Shown one piece after another: positions 12,422 to 24,046 of a stretch of DNA of 64,000 nucleotides. Position 1 is the stretch's first letter; each line of letters begins with the position of its first letter. Both the position numbers and the translations under genes were made by a program. The notes beneath the pieces are model-generated. The model was given only the letters and a program-made list of their open reading frames with translations. It did no database searches and was not told the DNA's origin. This DNA comes from Lenzites betulinus (taxonomy: Eukaryota > Basidiomycota > Agaricomycetes > Polyporales > Polyporaceae), in contig JABYQU010000025.1 in assembly GCA_022264855.1 (NCBI GenBank), positions 1-64,000 of the forward strand, given 5' to 3'.

Positions 12422-13043
12422 GCTGCGTCGACCGACTCGGACCTTCCTCTGTTCATAATCCGCTTTCCTTCCTTCTACGCGCTATCCTCGTCTGCCCTCC
12501 TTGCTTCCAAGCCTCCATCACGATCGTTCCACGCTCCGTTATTCTACATCCGCCATGCCGATGCTGTGCCGCGCGATAGTACGACCACACCACGCTCATT
12601 TCCTTATCACATTTCCCCTATTTGTATGTCTATCTCTATCGTACATAGTGCTAGTGCCACCCGCGAACCAGACGCCCGCGCGTCCGCCCACCCTCTTTAT
12701 TACCTACTTATTTCCTATGTATCGCTGTCATTGCTGCCTTGCTGTCGCATAGTCACTGCTGATCCTACCTGTAGCATAGTGTCTTCTCATGTTGTACGTA
12801 CTTTAGTCTGCTTGTAACACGCGCCTGTTTCAGAAGCCGCGCGGGACTTACGTGCATTCTGGCGAGACTTGTCATGAGGAGGATCGCGCCGATAACCCGG
12901 ACGTCAGGTGAGATAGGCAGAGGTGATGAGTCGACCGTGACCGTCGTGCAGCGCGTCTCCCAGTGCCTCGCCGATAGTGCGTGGCCGTCGTATATAACAC
13001 CGCGCACGCTCGCCGCTGCTCTCGTCCTTCGACCTCGACAGTC
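12422..13043. other. Intergenic / URC1 promoter region
   Basis: About 620 bp holding the 3' flank of the zinc-finger gene and the promoter of the GTP cyclohydrolase II-like gene. No coding segment was recognised. Confidence 0.5.
12991..12997 (+). promoter_or_regulatory. Putative TATA box of the URC1-like gene
   Basis: TATATAA lies 47 bp upstream of the ATG at 13044 in otherwise GC-rich DNA. The spacing would give a very short leader. This is inference from the motif alone. Confidence 0.4.
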
Positions 13044-15072
13044 ATGCCCGTCTCAGACGCCATCCTCACCCAGATCCTCACCCAGCTCGAGGAGCTCCAG
13101 GTCTCGCAGCAGACCCTCCAGGCCAAGGTGTGTGCCCCACGCGCGCGATGTCTTTGTGTCGCGTTGACGCGACTCGCCTGCAGCTCGATGCACTCGGGGC
13201 TCCGAAAGAGGTCTCGAGCTCGCCATCGTCCCCGCGCGCGATCCCTGGCGGCCGGCAAGCAGCCGCAGACGCGGTGATGGCAATCGAAGCGCCCACCGCG
13301 TCTCCCCACAACACCCTCGTCTCGCCCTCGACATCGCCCGCGGCGAGCACTACCGCGCAGAATGAGAAGGAGAGGGAGAAACTGCTCTACCCGTCCCGGG
13401 TGATGCTCACCAGTGAGTCGTTCGCGTCGTTCATGCCTCCTAGCTCCTATCGCTCATCGCGCGCCCCGACGCGTTATAGCCTACCCCGACCAGCACGGCA
13501 TCAAGCCCTACCAGATGGAATGGGGCTCGGAAGACCCAGCAGTGCGCGGGCCCATCATCTGCTCGCGACTCCCAAGCTCCATCAAGCAGCGCAACGCGAT
13601 CGGCGCACACTCCGGGTCATACTCCATCTACCGCGCGCTCGCGATCGCGATGGGCACGCTCAACCCGACGCACAAGCCGGACTACACCAAGACTGAACCT
13701 GCAGTGTCCATCCCACAACAACCTGCGTGGTCAGATCCCACGAAGATCGTCTCGTTCGACCCTTGGGGTCACTTGGTGCCCCAGGTGTACAGGCGCGAGC
13801 TCGAGGAGCTGGGGCTGGACGTCCGTCCTAGCATCGCGGTTACACGCGCGCACATGAAGCTGTCCGAAGTGGACGACACAGTGCGCAAGGGCGGGCTGAC
13901 CATCGATGGCAAGGTTCTGCTGAAGAGCGCGCCTCTGATCAACGCGGATGGTACACCAAGTACGGACGACCCTGGGGTAGAGATTGCAATCAGCAAGGCC
14001 GCCGTTGAGCCCGTGTGGTATCTCCCAGGTGTCGCTGAACGGTTTGGGATGTGGGTAGTCACCACTATCTGGATGGCTTATGTAGCTCACGCGATTATCA
14101 GTTCCGAGGGCTTGCTCCGCCGCGCACTGTTCGAAGACACAGGAGGAATGTACCCTGAACTCATCACGCGCCCCGATATCAAGGTGTTCCTCCCTCCCAT
14201 TGGCAACCTAACGGCATATATCTGTATGTGCGGCTTCTGGTGTAGTTTGAAACGTCGATCCTGACTCTGTCTACAGTCGGGAACCCTGCATTCCTCTCGG
14301 ATGAGTCGAAAGAACTCACTGTGCGCGTCCACGACGAATGTATGCAAACTCCCGATACACGGCTGTAACACGCTGACGTTTCCTGTCCAGGTAACGGATC
14401 GGACGTCTTCGGCTCCGATATTTGCACATGCAAACCCTATCTCATCTATGCGATCGAGGAGTGCATCCGTTGTGCGCAGCGCGGTGGTGTTGGCCTTGTG
14501 GTCTACTTCCGAAAGGAAGGTCGTGCGCTTGGAGAGGTCACAAAGTGCGTCCTCGCTCACTGCAGCTCCGTCATTTCTTTCTTTCTGACCCGCTCTGTAG
14601 ATACCTGGTGTACAACCTTCGCAAACGTGGCGGCGACTCAGCGGACAAGTACTTTAAGGCTACCGAACTCATCGCTGGCGTGAAGGACATGCGTTTCCAG
14701 GCCCTCATGCCCGACGTACTTCACTGGCTTGGCATCAAGAAGATCGACAACATGGTGTCAATGAGCGACATGTAGGTCCTTCCTGTACAAACATTCGACG
14801 GAGGTAGGCTCACGAGCTGCGTAGGAAATACGACGCAATCGTAGGCTCCGGTATCCCGATTATCAAACGCTACGATATTCCCGGTATGTTGGCCCCGACT
14901 GTTCGCTCCACCGTGCCATGTTGACTCCCGCTCAGAACATCTTCTGCCTCCTGACTCCCGGGTGGAGATTGACGCGAAGATCGCCGCGGGATACTTCTCG
15001 CATAACAAGAAGCTCACAGAGGCAGATCTTGTGAAGACAGTGGGCCGCACATGGGAGGAGACAGAGCACTAA
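13044..15072 (+). CDS. URC1: URC1/Urg1-type GTP cyclohydrolase II-like protein (uracil catabolism)
   Basis: Eight exons: 13044-13127, 13184-13412, 13480-14223, 14277-14339, 14391-14544, 14601-14771, 14825-14883, 14936-15072. They give 546 residues; introns are 51-67 nt. After a short, Ser/Ala-rich N-terminus, a GTP_CH_N-type domain begins at YPDQHGIKPYQMEWG. A RibA-like domain then carries the zinc cysteines C374-x10-C385-x-C387 (HDEC...CTC) and the motif YFRKEGRALGE. Fusion of these two domains is characteristic of fungal Urc1/Urg1, needed for uracil use as nitrogen source, rather than the riboflavin enzyme. The GRALGE segment differs from the RibA consensus GRGIGL, which supports that assignment. 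Uracil induction is known for the family but not visible here. Confidence 0.9.
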
Positions 15073-15226
15073 ACGGACATTCAACTCGCATGGCATCTTG
15101 CTACGTGTATATCTCGGGTATAACTTGTAGTCGTAGTTGTACTGTAATCATGGAGGTGTACATCACAATCGGAACAAATACAGGCGTACATCTCGTACAA
15201 ATCTAACATATCGTCCATGGAGCTCT

Positions 15227-18200
15227 CTACCAACGGGCTTCGGGAGCGTCGCCTAGTTCGACTTGCTCTTCTTGGTCCTCGTCAACCAGTTTCACCTCGT
15301 CCATGTCCACACCCAAGACTTCCAGTTTTCTGATCGCTTGTTCCGCAGCGGTGAACCTCACCTCGTCCTCGCTTACCCGGCTGCGATATGTCGCCGTGAC
15401 AGACAACAGCTCCTCCTCGTCCATAAACACGGTGCACTTGACCTTCCCCTTGACCTTCTCGCGCTTGTACTCGATCTTCTTCTGCGGGTCCTGCTTCGCC
15501 GCCCAGATCGCGAGGCGCGAGACGGGATGCAGCACGTCGACGTCCTCGACCACAACGCGCTCAAGGATCTGCATGAGCCCCAGGCTGCGCATGACCTTGC
15601 GCACCGCGTCCAGGCTGCCCATCGAGTCGATGTAGACCGCCCCGAGGATGCTCTCCACCATGTCGCTGATGAACTTCGGCGCCTGCAGGCTGGTGAGCGC
15701 CGCCCAGGGGTAGATCCGGTCCTCGCGCAGGGCCTGCCCGATCGCGGGCCCGTGCTTCTCGAAGCGCGCGAACGTGAGGGTCTGGTCCTCGAGCACGCGG
15801 TGGCTCGAGTGCAGCAGGCACTGCCAGAGATGGACGCGCTGCGAGTCGTCGACCGTCGCGAGCCCCGTCTCGGGCGCCCAGGTCGGCATGACGGACTGGA
15901 CGGTGAGGGAGGTGCTGAGGCAGACGTACGCAAGGATGTGCGAGTTCACCGCGGACTCCTTCTTGATGTGCATGTACCCCGGGGAGTAGTTCTTGCCCGC
16001 GGCGTGGTAAAGGTAGTGGGTGACGACCATGTCCAGCGCGGAGTCGCCGAGGAACTCGAGCCGCTCGAGGGACATCACGGCGGAGTCGCCCTGGTAGCTT
16101 GCGTGCGTGAGGGCCTGGACGAGGAAGGTGCGACGCTTGAACTGGTAGTCGATCATCTGCTCGACGAGCGCGAGCTGCTCCGGGATGTCGTCCAGGTCCT
16201 CAACTTTGTGCATCTCCTCGATCCTCTGGGGCAGCTTCTTCCAGGACAGGCCAAGACCGAAGCGTTCCGCGCAGGAGATAGCGAGGTCGAACCCGCCGTG
16301 TTCGTACGCTGCACCGATGAGCGACTCTACGACGTCCGCGAGCATCTTGGTAGAGAGCTCCTCCGCTTTCTTCTTCTTCCCCTTGCCGTCCTTTTCACCC
16401 TTGACAACCGTCTTGTGCTTGTCGTGCGCCGGCTGGGCCTCCTCCTCCCGTTCGTCGGCCATTTCCTCGACTGGACTCTGGAGGGGCGTCGCCGAATGCG
16501 GCTTCCACTTGCGCGGCACGAATTGGTCGCGGATGATCCATTTGTACAAGCCTTTCTGTACGGCCTCCTTCGCGAGGCTCGAGTTCGCGACTGCGTGGTC
16601 CTTCTTCCGGCTCAGGTAGCCCTCGTGCCAGAGCGGGAACGCCGCGTACAGCTGGTTGCTGGCGATGAACTTCAGCACCGTGTCGCCGAGCGTCTCGAGC
16701 CGCTGGTAGTGGGAGAGCTCTTGCGACGCGGGGGCGGTGATTGCTGTCAGCAGGAGAGGGAGGGGTGTGTTGAAGACGGGCGTTTTGAGGAAGAGGGTCG
16801 TGCGGAGCGCGTCGGCGGTCAGGGCGTTCGAAAGCCAACGGAGGATGGACGGGAGCATCAGGGCGTACTGCAGCTCGTCGCGCGACGCTAGTTCCACAAG
16901 CGCGTACTGCGGATGGAGAAAGAAAGGCAGATCCCCCGTGGGCGCAGGATGAAGCTTGTCGGTGGTCTCCAGCGTGAAGGGCACGAGGAAGTTTCTGCGT
17001 TTGGGCAACGTGCGGACGACCATGAGCGGGTAAGTTATTTGGAGGTCTGTGTACGCGTAGTATTGTTCGCGGAACTTCTCTTCCTCATCGGGAGAGAGTG
17101 CGTCGTATCGCCAGCTGAGCAGCTCCAGAGGTTTGTCGAATTTGCCGATACCCCGCACGAGGGCCAGGTCCTTCGGGTATGAGAACTGTCTCCCGAGCTC
17201 GGCGGCATTCGCTACATAACGTCCCTCGGGGTGATTGGTCAAGCCCTTCGAGTAGCGCTTCTGTTGCCATTTCCTGCGCGTCTCCCAGGACCCCTCCCCG
17301 GGCCAACTTGAAGTGGGTAGGAAGAGGTACGAGAACTCCAGCCTGTCCCGAGCCATACGAGAACTGTACAGCATAGAGAAGAGCCGGTACGTGTACTCCT
17401 TGGCGCGGCGTACCAGGTCTTCGTCAACAGGAGCAGGATCTGTGCGCAATATCTCAACGGTTGCTTCGCCAATTTTGGGGATGTAGAACACCGGGAAGTC
17501 CTCCTGAGCGAATGCAGGGAGCGGTCGACGCGTCAACATACGCATATTCGGAAGGCCGGTGACGGTCACTTCGTGTGCGAACCACGCTGAAGAGTCTTCG
17601 GAAACAGCCCAAGGGTCCACCTGGATAGTGACACGCGCGGTGCTCGCTCGCTTGGCGACCTCTGCCAGCATGGCTTCCACCTCTTCCTTCTTGTCTGGTT
17701 CGATCGCGGTACTGAGGGGGAGCAAGTGGTTATCCAGGAGCCCGGCTTGGTAAAGCTGCACGTAGGCTTGGTACGCCGCATGTTGTTGAGCTTTGCGCTT
17801 GGACAAGTGAATCTGCGGGGTCGTGAACCGCCGCAGGCTGGATCACAGCCAATATGTGAACATCGAATTGCTCCGTCGCGATGACAGGTTTGCACTCACT
17901 GTTTTGGAAGTGCACGCGGAAGCGAGACGGTGGCGCCCCAAGGACCCATGTAGTGTGTTGGAGTAGGGTTGGGGAGAGAATGCCATCCCTCAACATAGTC
18001 GGGTGGATCAAGCTCGTATATCGGGACATGGCTCTCTTGTCCTCCGCTGGGGATGACTGCGCAGAAGTGGTTGAGATGCGGAATTGCGGAGTGCAGGGTC
18101 AGAAGGGCGCTGCAGGGACGAAGTGAGCCATTGCGGTAAGCCAATAACAAGGAGAGACTATACCCCGTTGAAGCCACCTCGAACTCGACATAGCCGTCCA

Positions 18201-20058
18201 TGTCGTCGAAGTCCTCGTCGGCGACAGAGATCATCGCGTCCCGCCTAGGGTCGTTGTAAGCCAGCATCATCTTCCGCTCGGTATCCTCCCACTCCCTGAC
18301 CCTCTGCGGGCCAGTCTCCTCGAACATGATGATGAAGCTGCTCCGCTTGCGCCGCGCGCGACCCCGGCTCTGCGCCCATGCGACGACATTCGGAGGCGGG
18401 TCGAACCGGATGACGCTCCCGCACGCCTGGATGTCGATGCCCTCCTCCGCGACCGACGTCGACACGATGAGGTTCTTGTCTCCGATCTTGAAGTCGCGCA
18501 GGGTATCGGCCTGACTCTCTTCCAGGATGTTCCGCGTGATATCGAGGAAGGAGTGGCGCTTGAAGCTTGACGACGAGCCGAGGAGACAGCCAAGCCGGAA
18601 CAGCTGAGCCGTTTCGGGGATGCGACGCAGGAGCTCCGCCAGTGCGATCACGGTGTCGCGTCGTGTCACGAAGACGAGGCCGCTGTAATCCTCGTCTCTG
18701 CTGCGGAATAGCCCCTCCTCGACGATCAAGGAATCGACGAGAGCGCGAACTTTTGGGGTGATGCCGTTCATGATGCTGTCAGCGTCAGACGGGGGTGTGG
18801 TGACGCGGACTTTGGAGATGATGCTGAGCAAGTAACGTTTCTCCTTCTCTTGCCATGCAGACATGATGTTATTGTACGGGTTTGCTGCCACCTTGCCACG
18901 TTCGATCACTTTGGCGACGTACCAGTCGGCTGCCCAAGGTCCTAATTCTATACAAATTTCCTCGGCAGCACGGACGAAGTCGCGAAGGCCCTTGTGCGAG
19001 AACGTGTCTTCCTTGTCTATCGCTTTCGACAGCTGCTGGTCAATACGGTGGCGATCATCCGTGGGGCGCAGCTTTGCTAGTCGTGAACGCAAGGAGATGA
19101 CGTAGGGGTCGTCTTCGATGTTGAGCTCATCGACCACGGCTTTCAGTGCTTGATAATTTTTAGACGGCATAACTTCCCAGGTGTGGATGGGGGAGGCGTA
19201 GAGGACGTGCTTAAACTCCGGTCGATAGACGTGCTCGGCAAGCTCGCCGCGATTCTTGCGAGTAGAGCGAATAATGCTATCCAGATTCGTCTCCAGATCT
19301 CTGCGGTGTATTTGAGTTCTGGGCGTCGATAAATCTTCTGTGCTCTCACCTGAAGGCCGCATCCACATTCCCACCATATATGGGGCTTGCGGTCAGACCC
19401 AATACCACGGGACGAACACGGTCGGTTGCCCTGGTGAGGTTGGTACGAGGGGGAAGGCTGAAATAGAAGTTTTTCATTATCATGTTGTAGGGGTGTTTTC
19501 CCGTAGCATGGTGCGCCTCGTCGAAGACCAGCAAGCCGACATCGCTGCCCATGTCCACATAGGCCTTCACATATGCGTCAGCTCGACGCTTACCGACAAG
19601 GACGAGGACGTACGTGGTGCAACGCGTCGAGCAGGACTTGAGGGGTTGTGACCATGATCTGGTGTGTGGTAAGGATCCTTCTCCACAACGATGCGTCTTT
19701 CCATTGATTGGGTTCGGAAGCGCCCGACACCTTCCCCACAGATACCGGGATTGCAGTCTTAATGACATCGTATTGTTGCTCGACAAGAGCAACAGTTGGG
19801 GCGATGAACCATGAGACCTAGCATGAATAAGATGGATAGACTATCACTGTGGCTCTTCAGACATACCTTCTTCGAGTGGCGCTCAGCCTCGTGTTTCATC
19901 CGTAGGACGGCTATGTGCGTCTTTCCAGAACCCGTATCGAGAGCGATGATCAGATTCCGGCGCAGACTCTCTTCGAGGAGTTCTTGTTGGTATGCCCGTG
20001 TGTGCACTTGGGGTGGCGCGCTGACACCGGCGTCATTGTCCTCGGATGTGGTGGCCAT
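15227..20058 (-). CDS. dcl: Dicer-like ribonuclease III (RNA silencing)
   Basis: Minus-strand gene of five exons (20058-19867, 19817-19614, 19564-19350, 19300-17900, 17837-15227) giving 1540 residues, a normal Dicer length. Domains in order: DExD/H helicase with Walker A GSGKT (43-47), DEAH (147-150), LGLTASP, then helicase C motifs [12 protein letters not shown] and QSRGRARR; a Dicer dimerisation segment crossing the last intron; a divergent middle where a PAZ-like region is expected but not recognised; RNase IIIa around 1050 ([10 protein letters not shown]); RNase IIIb around 1262 ([11 protein letters not shown]); and a C-terminal dsRNA-binding-like region. Both signature motifs keep their acidic residues, so it looks catalytically intact. 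It would cut dsRNA into small RNAs for silencing. The first three introns are each 49 nt and the last is 62 nt. Start 20058 is the first ATG upstream of the helicase. Confidence 0.97.
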
Positions 20059-20726
20059 GGTATGGGCTCAGGATGAGACGGGTTCTGGAATGACTGCATG
20101 AGGTCCTGTGGCGATATATTGTGAGAACACAGCACGGACACCTTGAATACCACGTATGTGATGTTGTAGTAAGAGAACAGGTTTCCCCCACAGCAGCTAT
20201 TGTGGCGGCTAATCGCAGCTCCCCTGAGCCACTGGCACTAGGGTTTCTGTTTGACGCTGAGGTAAGAGGGAACGAACCTTATATACAGACAACAAAGCGC
20301 AACGGTGGTTTAAGCCTAGCTGCGCGAGGATACTGGAGGGCGTGTAGAAGCTTACGCTGATACCTGTCGCCGCGCAGCTCTTAAAGAATGGTCAGTGCGT
20401 GAACTACCGCAGCATGATCAGATAATCGCTGAACGTGAATGGAACATGTAATTTCCGACAATGCTGCCGCCGCCATCCCGGGATATTCACAGATGCAGAG
20501 ACTCGCTCGAGATGGATGGCTGCAAGATGCGTAGCTGCAGAGCTCGTCGCTGCAGCATGAGCGTGCGAAGTCATGATGTATGACATATCGGACGCAGATA
20601 GACGCTCAACGGACTGCAGCAGATCGGTGGGCGCTCCGGACGCAGCCTCCCCACAGCGACCACGACCACGACCGTCGACCTCCACGGGTCGTGTCCCCGC
20701 CACCCTTTCTCGTCGTTGTCCCCCCA
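20059..20726. other. Divergent intergenic region between Dicer and the K+ channel
   Basis: About 670 bp shared upstream region of two divergent genes. An ATG at 20580, in frame with the channel start at 20727, would add 49 His/Arg/Pro-rich residues. I treat it as leader. No other feature was seen. Confidence 0.5.
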
Positions 20727-22402
20727 ATGTCGCAGACTATTCCTTTGTCTAGGATCACAACTCCGCGCAGCGCCAGCCCGTACATTCCAGCACCGGCCAG
20801 CCCCGGACAAGCCGAGTTTCAAAATGGTCTCGCGTACGGGGAGCCAGACGAGGCTCGGAATATCCCTTCCTCATGGCAGAAGGACCTCTATATGCTGGTC
20901 GAGCAGCCCACCTCTTCTCAGGCTGCATTTCTCATTCACCTCTTCACGACATTCCTGATTGTTGGCTCCGCTGTGGTCACTGTGCTCGAGACTGTTCCTG
21001 CGTTTCATTCCATCTCTGCTCGCGTCTGGTTCGGACTGGAAACAACACTGGTTGTACTGTTTACTATAGAGTATGTCGCACGGTGTATCGCTCACGCGAC
21101 ATCATGGACCAGGTTCTTCAAATGGGTTACTTGTGAGTACTGCGCCCTACACGTCTGATCGAGCTCATGAGTCCCTCGCGCAGCCTTCTTCGGGATAATA
21201 GACTTGCTGGGTATACTGCCATATTATATTGAGATCGCCCTGCAACAAGATACTGTGAGTCGCGACACTCTTGTACATCGTAACGTCGACTGAGACTTTT
21301 GACAGTCTACCCTCTTCAGGTTCACAATCCTGCGTACTTTTAGGCTATTACGTGTATTCCGACCATTCCGCTATAATAACACAATACTCCTGCATGTGCA
21401 TTATCAATTCACGGATGGCCTCGCCGCTAACATTAATATGTTTAGCACGATCGAAGTGATGTATTTATCCTTCCGACGGTCACAACATGCCCTACTCGCA
21501 CTATCGTTCTTCGTCGTTATGGTACTGGTCGTTTTCAGCACACTACTGTAAGTCATCTTCCAAGATCTTGCGGCAACTATGAAGTAAGCTTGCGTTAGCT
21601 ACTTCGTTGAGCGAGGCACCTGGGACGAGACCTTGGGAACATTCCTCAATTCGGACGGTGACCCAAGCCAGTTCGCGGTATGTACTGCCTCCTGTCTCCT
21701 GTACGTTTTTCTCTGAACTGTTCTTCAGTCGATTCCTGCAGCAGGATGGTATGTCTCTTTACACGCATATCCTCACCATTGATCCTGATATACGGAACGA
21801 ACGCAGGTTCGTTCTGGTGAGTGAGTATTAGTATCTCCCCATCCATCTGCACAAATTGGATTTAACTGGACCCCCAGCTATCACCACTGTAGGTTATGGC
21901 GAAATTACCCCAAGATCCTTCTTGGGACGCCTCGTAACGCTCCCGCTGCTCGTCTTCGGTTTGCTGCTCATAGCACTGCCGACGTTCGTGCTCGGAAGGG
22001 AATTTAGTCTCGTCTGGGAGCTTATGGAAGAGAATCAGGTATGTTCAAATTCATGAGTTCGCGCTAGTCATACTTTCACTAATCTACGTGGTTTCTCAGA
22101 AAGCCTACGGGTCGGACGACGATGTGGAACCCATGCACGACCCGCTAGCATCCCCCATGCTCAGCCGCTCACGCTCTGTGCGCGACCTCGCTTCCACGCC
22201 CGGCCTCTGGCAGCACGCCCAGGAGGAACTCACGCGCCCGCGAAGAGTGGCCAGCGGTAGCGGCATGCCGTCGAGTCACGCAGAGCTTACCGCGCAGATT
22301 ACAGAGCTGCGAGCGAAGGTGGACGCGCAGGACGAAATGCTGCGGCGCATCATGACTGCAGTAGAGGGGCGCGGCAAACAGACGGGCTCCCGCAGCAGGT
22401 AG
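20727..22402 (+). CDS. Voltage-gated potassium channel (Kv-like, six transmembrane)
   Basis: Nine exons: 20727-21132, 21184-21254, 21306-21391, 21446-21547, 21599-21677, 21729-21748, 21807-21820, 21878-22038, 22100-22402. They give 413 residues. The order is S1 (LIHLFTTFLIVGSAVVTVLE), S2, S3 (IIDLLGILPYYIEIAL), an S4 sensor with Arg at every third place (RFTILRTFRLLRVFRPFR), S5, pore helix, the filter TTVGYGE, S6 and a cytosolic tail ending in a short coiled coil. This is a complete Kv fold in the plasma or an internal membrane. Exons 6 and 7 are only 20 and 14 nt and lie just before the filter. Intron 3 (21392-21445) has a GC donor. The partner Dicer gene is divergent. Confidence 0.95.
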
Positions 22403-22909
22403 CACGAGGTTCAAAGAGGACGCTTGGCTAGTTGCATGATCGGACGCGCGCTGCTACTTGTCCGACTACACGTATTCTACGTAGGCGATGCACGAAACCT
22501 CCCGGACGCTGCAAAGCCCTGTTCTAGTGCGGTATTCCGTTCGCTCCCCATATGACACGTACACACGTCCGGACTCAACACTCTCCATGTGATTCTTTGC
22601 ATACCGCGCTATCAACTCTCCCTGTATTATGTGTGCCATTGCGGTTTCCCACGCATGTCGCTTTGCTGAAGACCTATACGTGCGGGAATCAACGAGGAGG
22701 ATGTTAGTGCGTAAAGCAAGCTTCACGTAAGCTCGCTATTAGCACAACCCACGTGGCTACGAATCGGTTCGTGGTTAGTATCTCGAAAGGCGCCCATAGT
22801 GAAGTTGGACTTGTCCACTTGAACTACGCTTGATCAGTGTCCGCGAGTACGCTCGCCACATCCTGCGCTTGCGCGACCTGCTTAGATTCTGGATGTGCTT
22901 GGCACAGCC
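22403..22909. other. Intergenic, no feature recognised
   Basis: About 500 bp between the K+ channel and the next plus-strand gene. Nothing beyond ordinary flanking sequence was seen. Confidence 0.5.
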
Positions 22910-24046
22910 ATGGACTTGTCTCAAGAGTATTCGCGACTCAAGGCTCATTACCATGACTTGGAACTTGTGGACAGCTTAAACGAGCTCCTAACCAAACTGG
23001 ACATGCACCTGCCCTTCCCTCTCGACAGTGCGTTTGACCTGACACCCTCTCTCCTCCTTGGAATCTTGGAGTCTATCCTCGAAGCACGGCTGCCTATATC
23101 AGCTCCCGTTCGCGCGTCGCGCGACTTTGCCAACAAGGTTCAGGCCATGAAGATCTTTCTCGGGGTGTTCGAAAGCGACGTACTCGGCGGCATGGACGTA
23201 GGGCTGAGCGACATCGACCCCCGCCGGCTCGCGGCGGGCGAGGAAGAGGAGAGCGTGTTTGTGGGCGAGCTCCTCTGCTGGCTGGGGAGGCAGCGCGGCA
23301 TACTGCCTCCGGACGCGGGCCCATCGCGGACAGACGACCTGCCCCCTACCGCACCCTCCCACAGAAGAAGTCCACGCGCGGTATCGCCCTCGAACCATTC
23401 CACGATCACGAGCGGTATCCAGTCCAACCTCTCCCTGGGCCACACTGTCTTGGCAGAGACAGACACAACCGTCTTGTCGGTCGTGTCCGAGCCCCTCGCC
23501 CCGCTCGCCCCTGCAGAACTCCCAGACTTGCCAACTCTCCCACTGCAGCCTGACCACGGGACGCCCACAGGCCGGAGCACGCCAACTCGTCGGCCGCCCC
23601 GCTGCATCCACGAAGTCGAAGACCCGTCGTTTCTCGCGGATGCAGACTTCAGCCTCGACGGCAGCGCGTCCGTGTGCGAATGCGAGGGCTCGGATGTGGA
23701 AGATGACCTGCCCGCCGCACCCAAGACGCCGCGCCCTGTGCGCCGCACGGGCTGGATCAGCAGCGCGGACGAGAAGTCGCAGCTAGACTTCTACTACAGC
23801 CGGCGCGCACCCTCGAGCGCGCCGGCTACTGTGGGCCGGCGCGTGCACTCGTATCCTGGGCTCGGAGTCTCGACTCCAACCCAGTCGGGGAGGGAGGCAT
23901 CGGGGAGCGCGCCGAGGCGCATCTTGACCCCGCACAATGCGCCGACGCAGTACACGCTCGCGCTACTCAACGAAAAGGCGCACCTGTTGGACAAATTGGC
24001 AAAACTGCAGGCGGCTTCGCTGAAGTCGTCACCCCCCGGATCTTAA
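22910..24046 (+). CDS. Protein with a possible CEP95/DUF5745-type CH-like N-terminal domain
   Basis: Single exon, 378 residues. I start at ATG 22910 (GCCATGG context); the frame stays open upstream but only to a GTG codon. Residues 1-125 are helical (LVDSLNELLTKLD, LLLGILESILEARLP, KVQAMKIFLGVFESDVLG, LSDIDPRRLAAG) and resemble the calponin-homology-like domain of centrosomal CEP95-type proteins. That match is from memory and only moderate. The middle is Pro/Ser/Thr-rich and acidic. The last 25 residues (ALLNEKAHLLDKLAKLQAA) look like a short coiled coil. A spindle-pole or microtubule role would be a guess. Confidence 0.6.
   Translation: MDLSQEYSRLKAHYHDLELVDSLNELLTKLDMHLPFPLDSAFDLTPSLLLGILESILEARLPISAPVRASRDFANKVQAMKIFLGVFESDVLGGMDVGLSDIDPRRLAAGEEEESVFVGELLCWLGRQRGILPPDAGPSRTDDLPPTAPSHRRSPRAVSPSNHSTITSGIQSNLSLGHTVLAETDTTVLSVVSEPLAPLAPAELPDLPTLPLQPDHGTPTGRSTPTRRPPRCIHEVEDPSFLADADFSLDGSASVCECEGSDVEDDLPAAPKTPRPVRRTGWISSADEKSQLDFYYSRRAPSSAPATVGRRVHSYPGLGVSTPTQSGREASGSAPRRILTPHNAPTQYTLALLNEKAHLLDKLAKLQAASLKSSPPGS

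Noticed and set aside
15263..16891. 542-codon open frame on the plus strand
   Set aside because: It is antisense to the RNase III exon of the Dicer-like gene; composition is a mirror of that exon and no domain is visible.
19319..19349. 31-nt intron in the Dicer-like gene
   Set aside because: Too short for this genome; the next AG gives a 49-nt intron and restores the [11 protein letters not shown] segment expected for Dicer helicases.
20580..20726. Upstream in-frame ATG for the K+ channel
   Set aside because: It would add 49 low-complexity His/Arg/Pro residues; the ATG at 20727 gives a more usual N-terminus. Not excluded.
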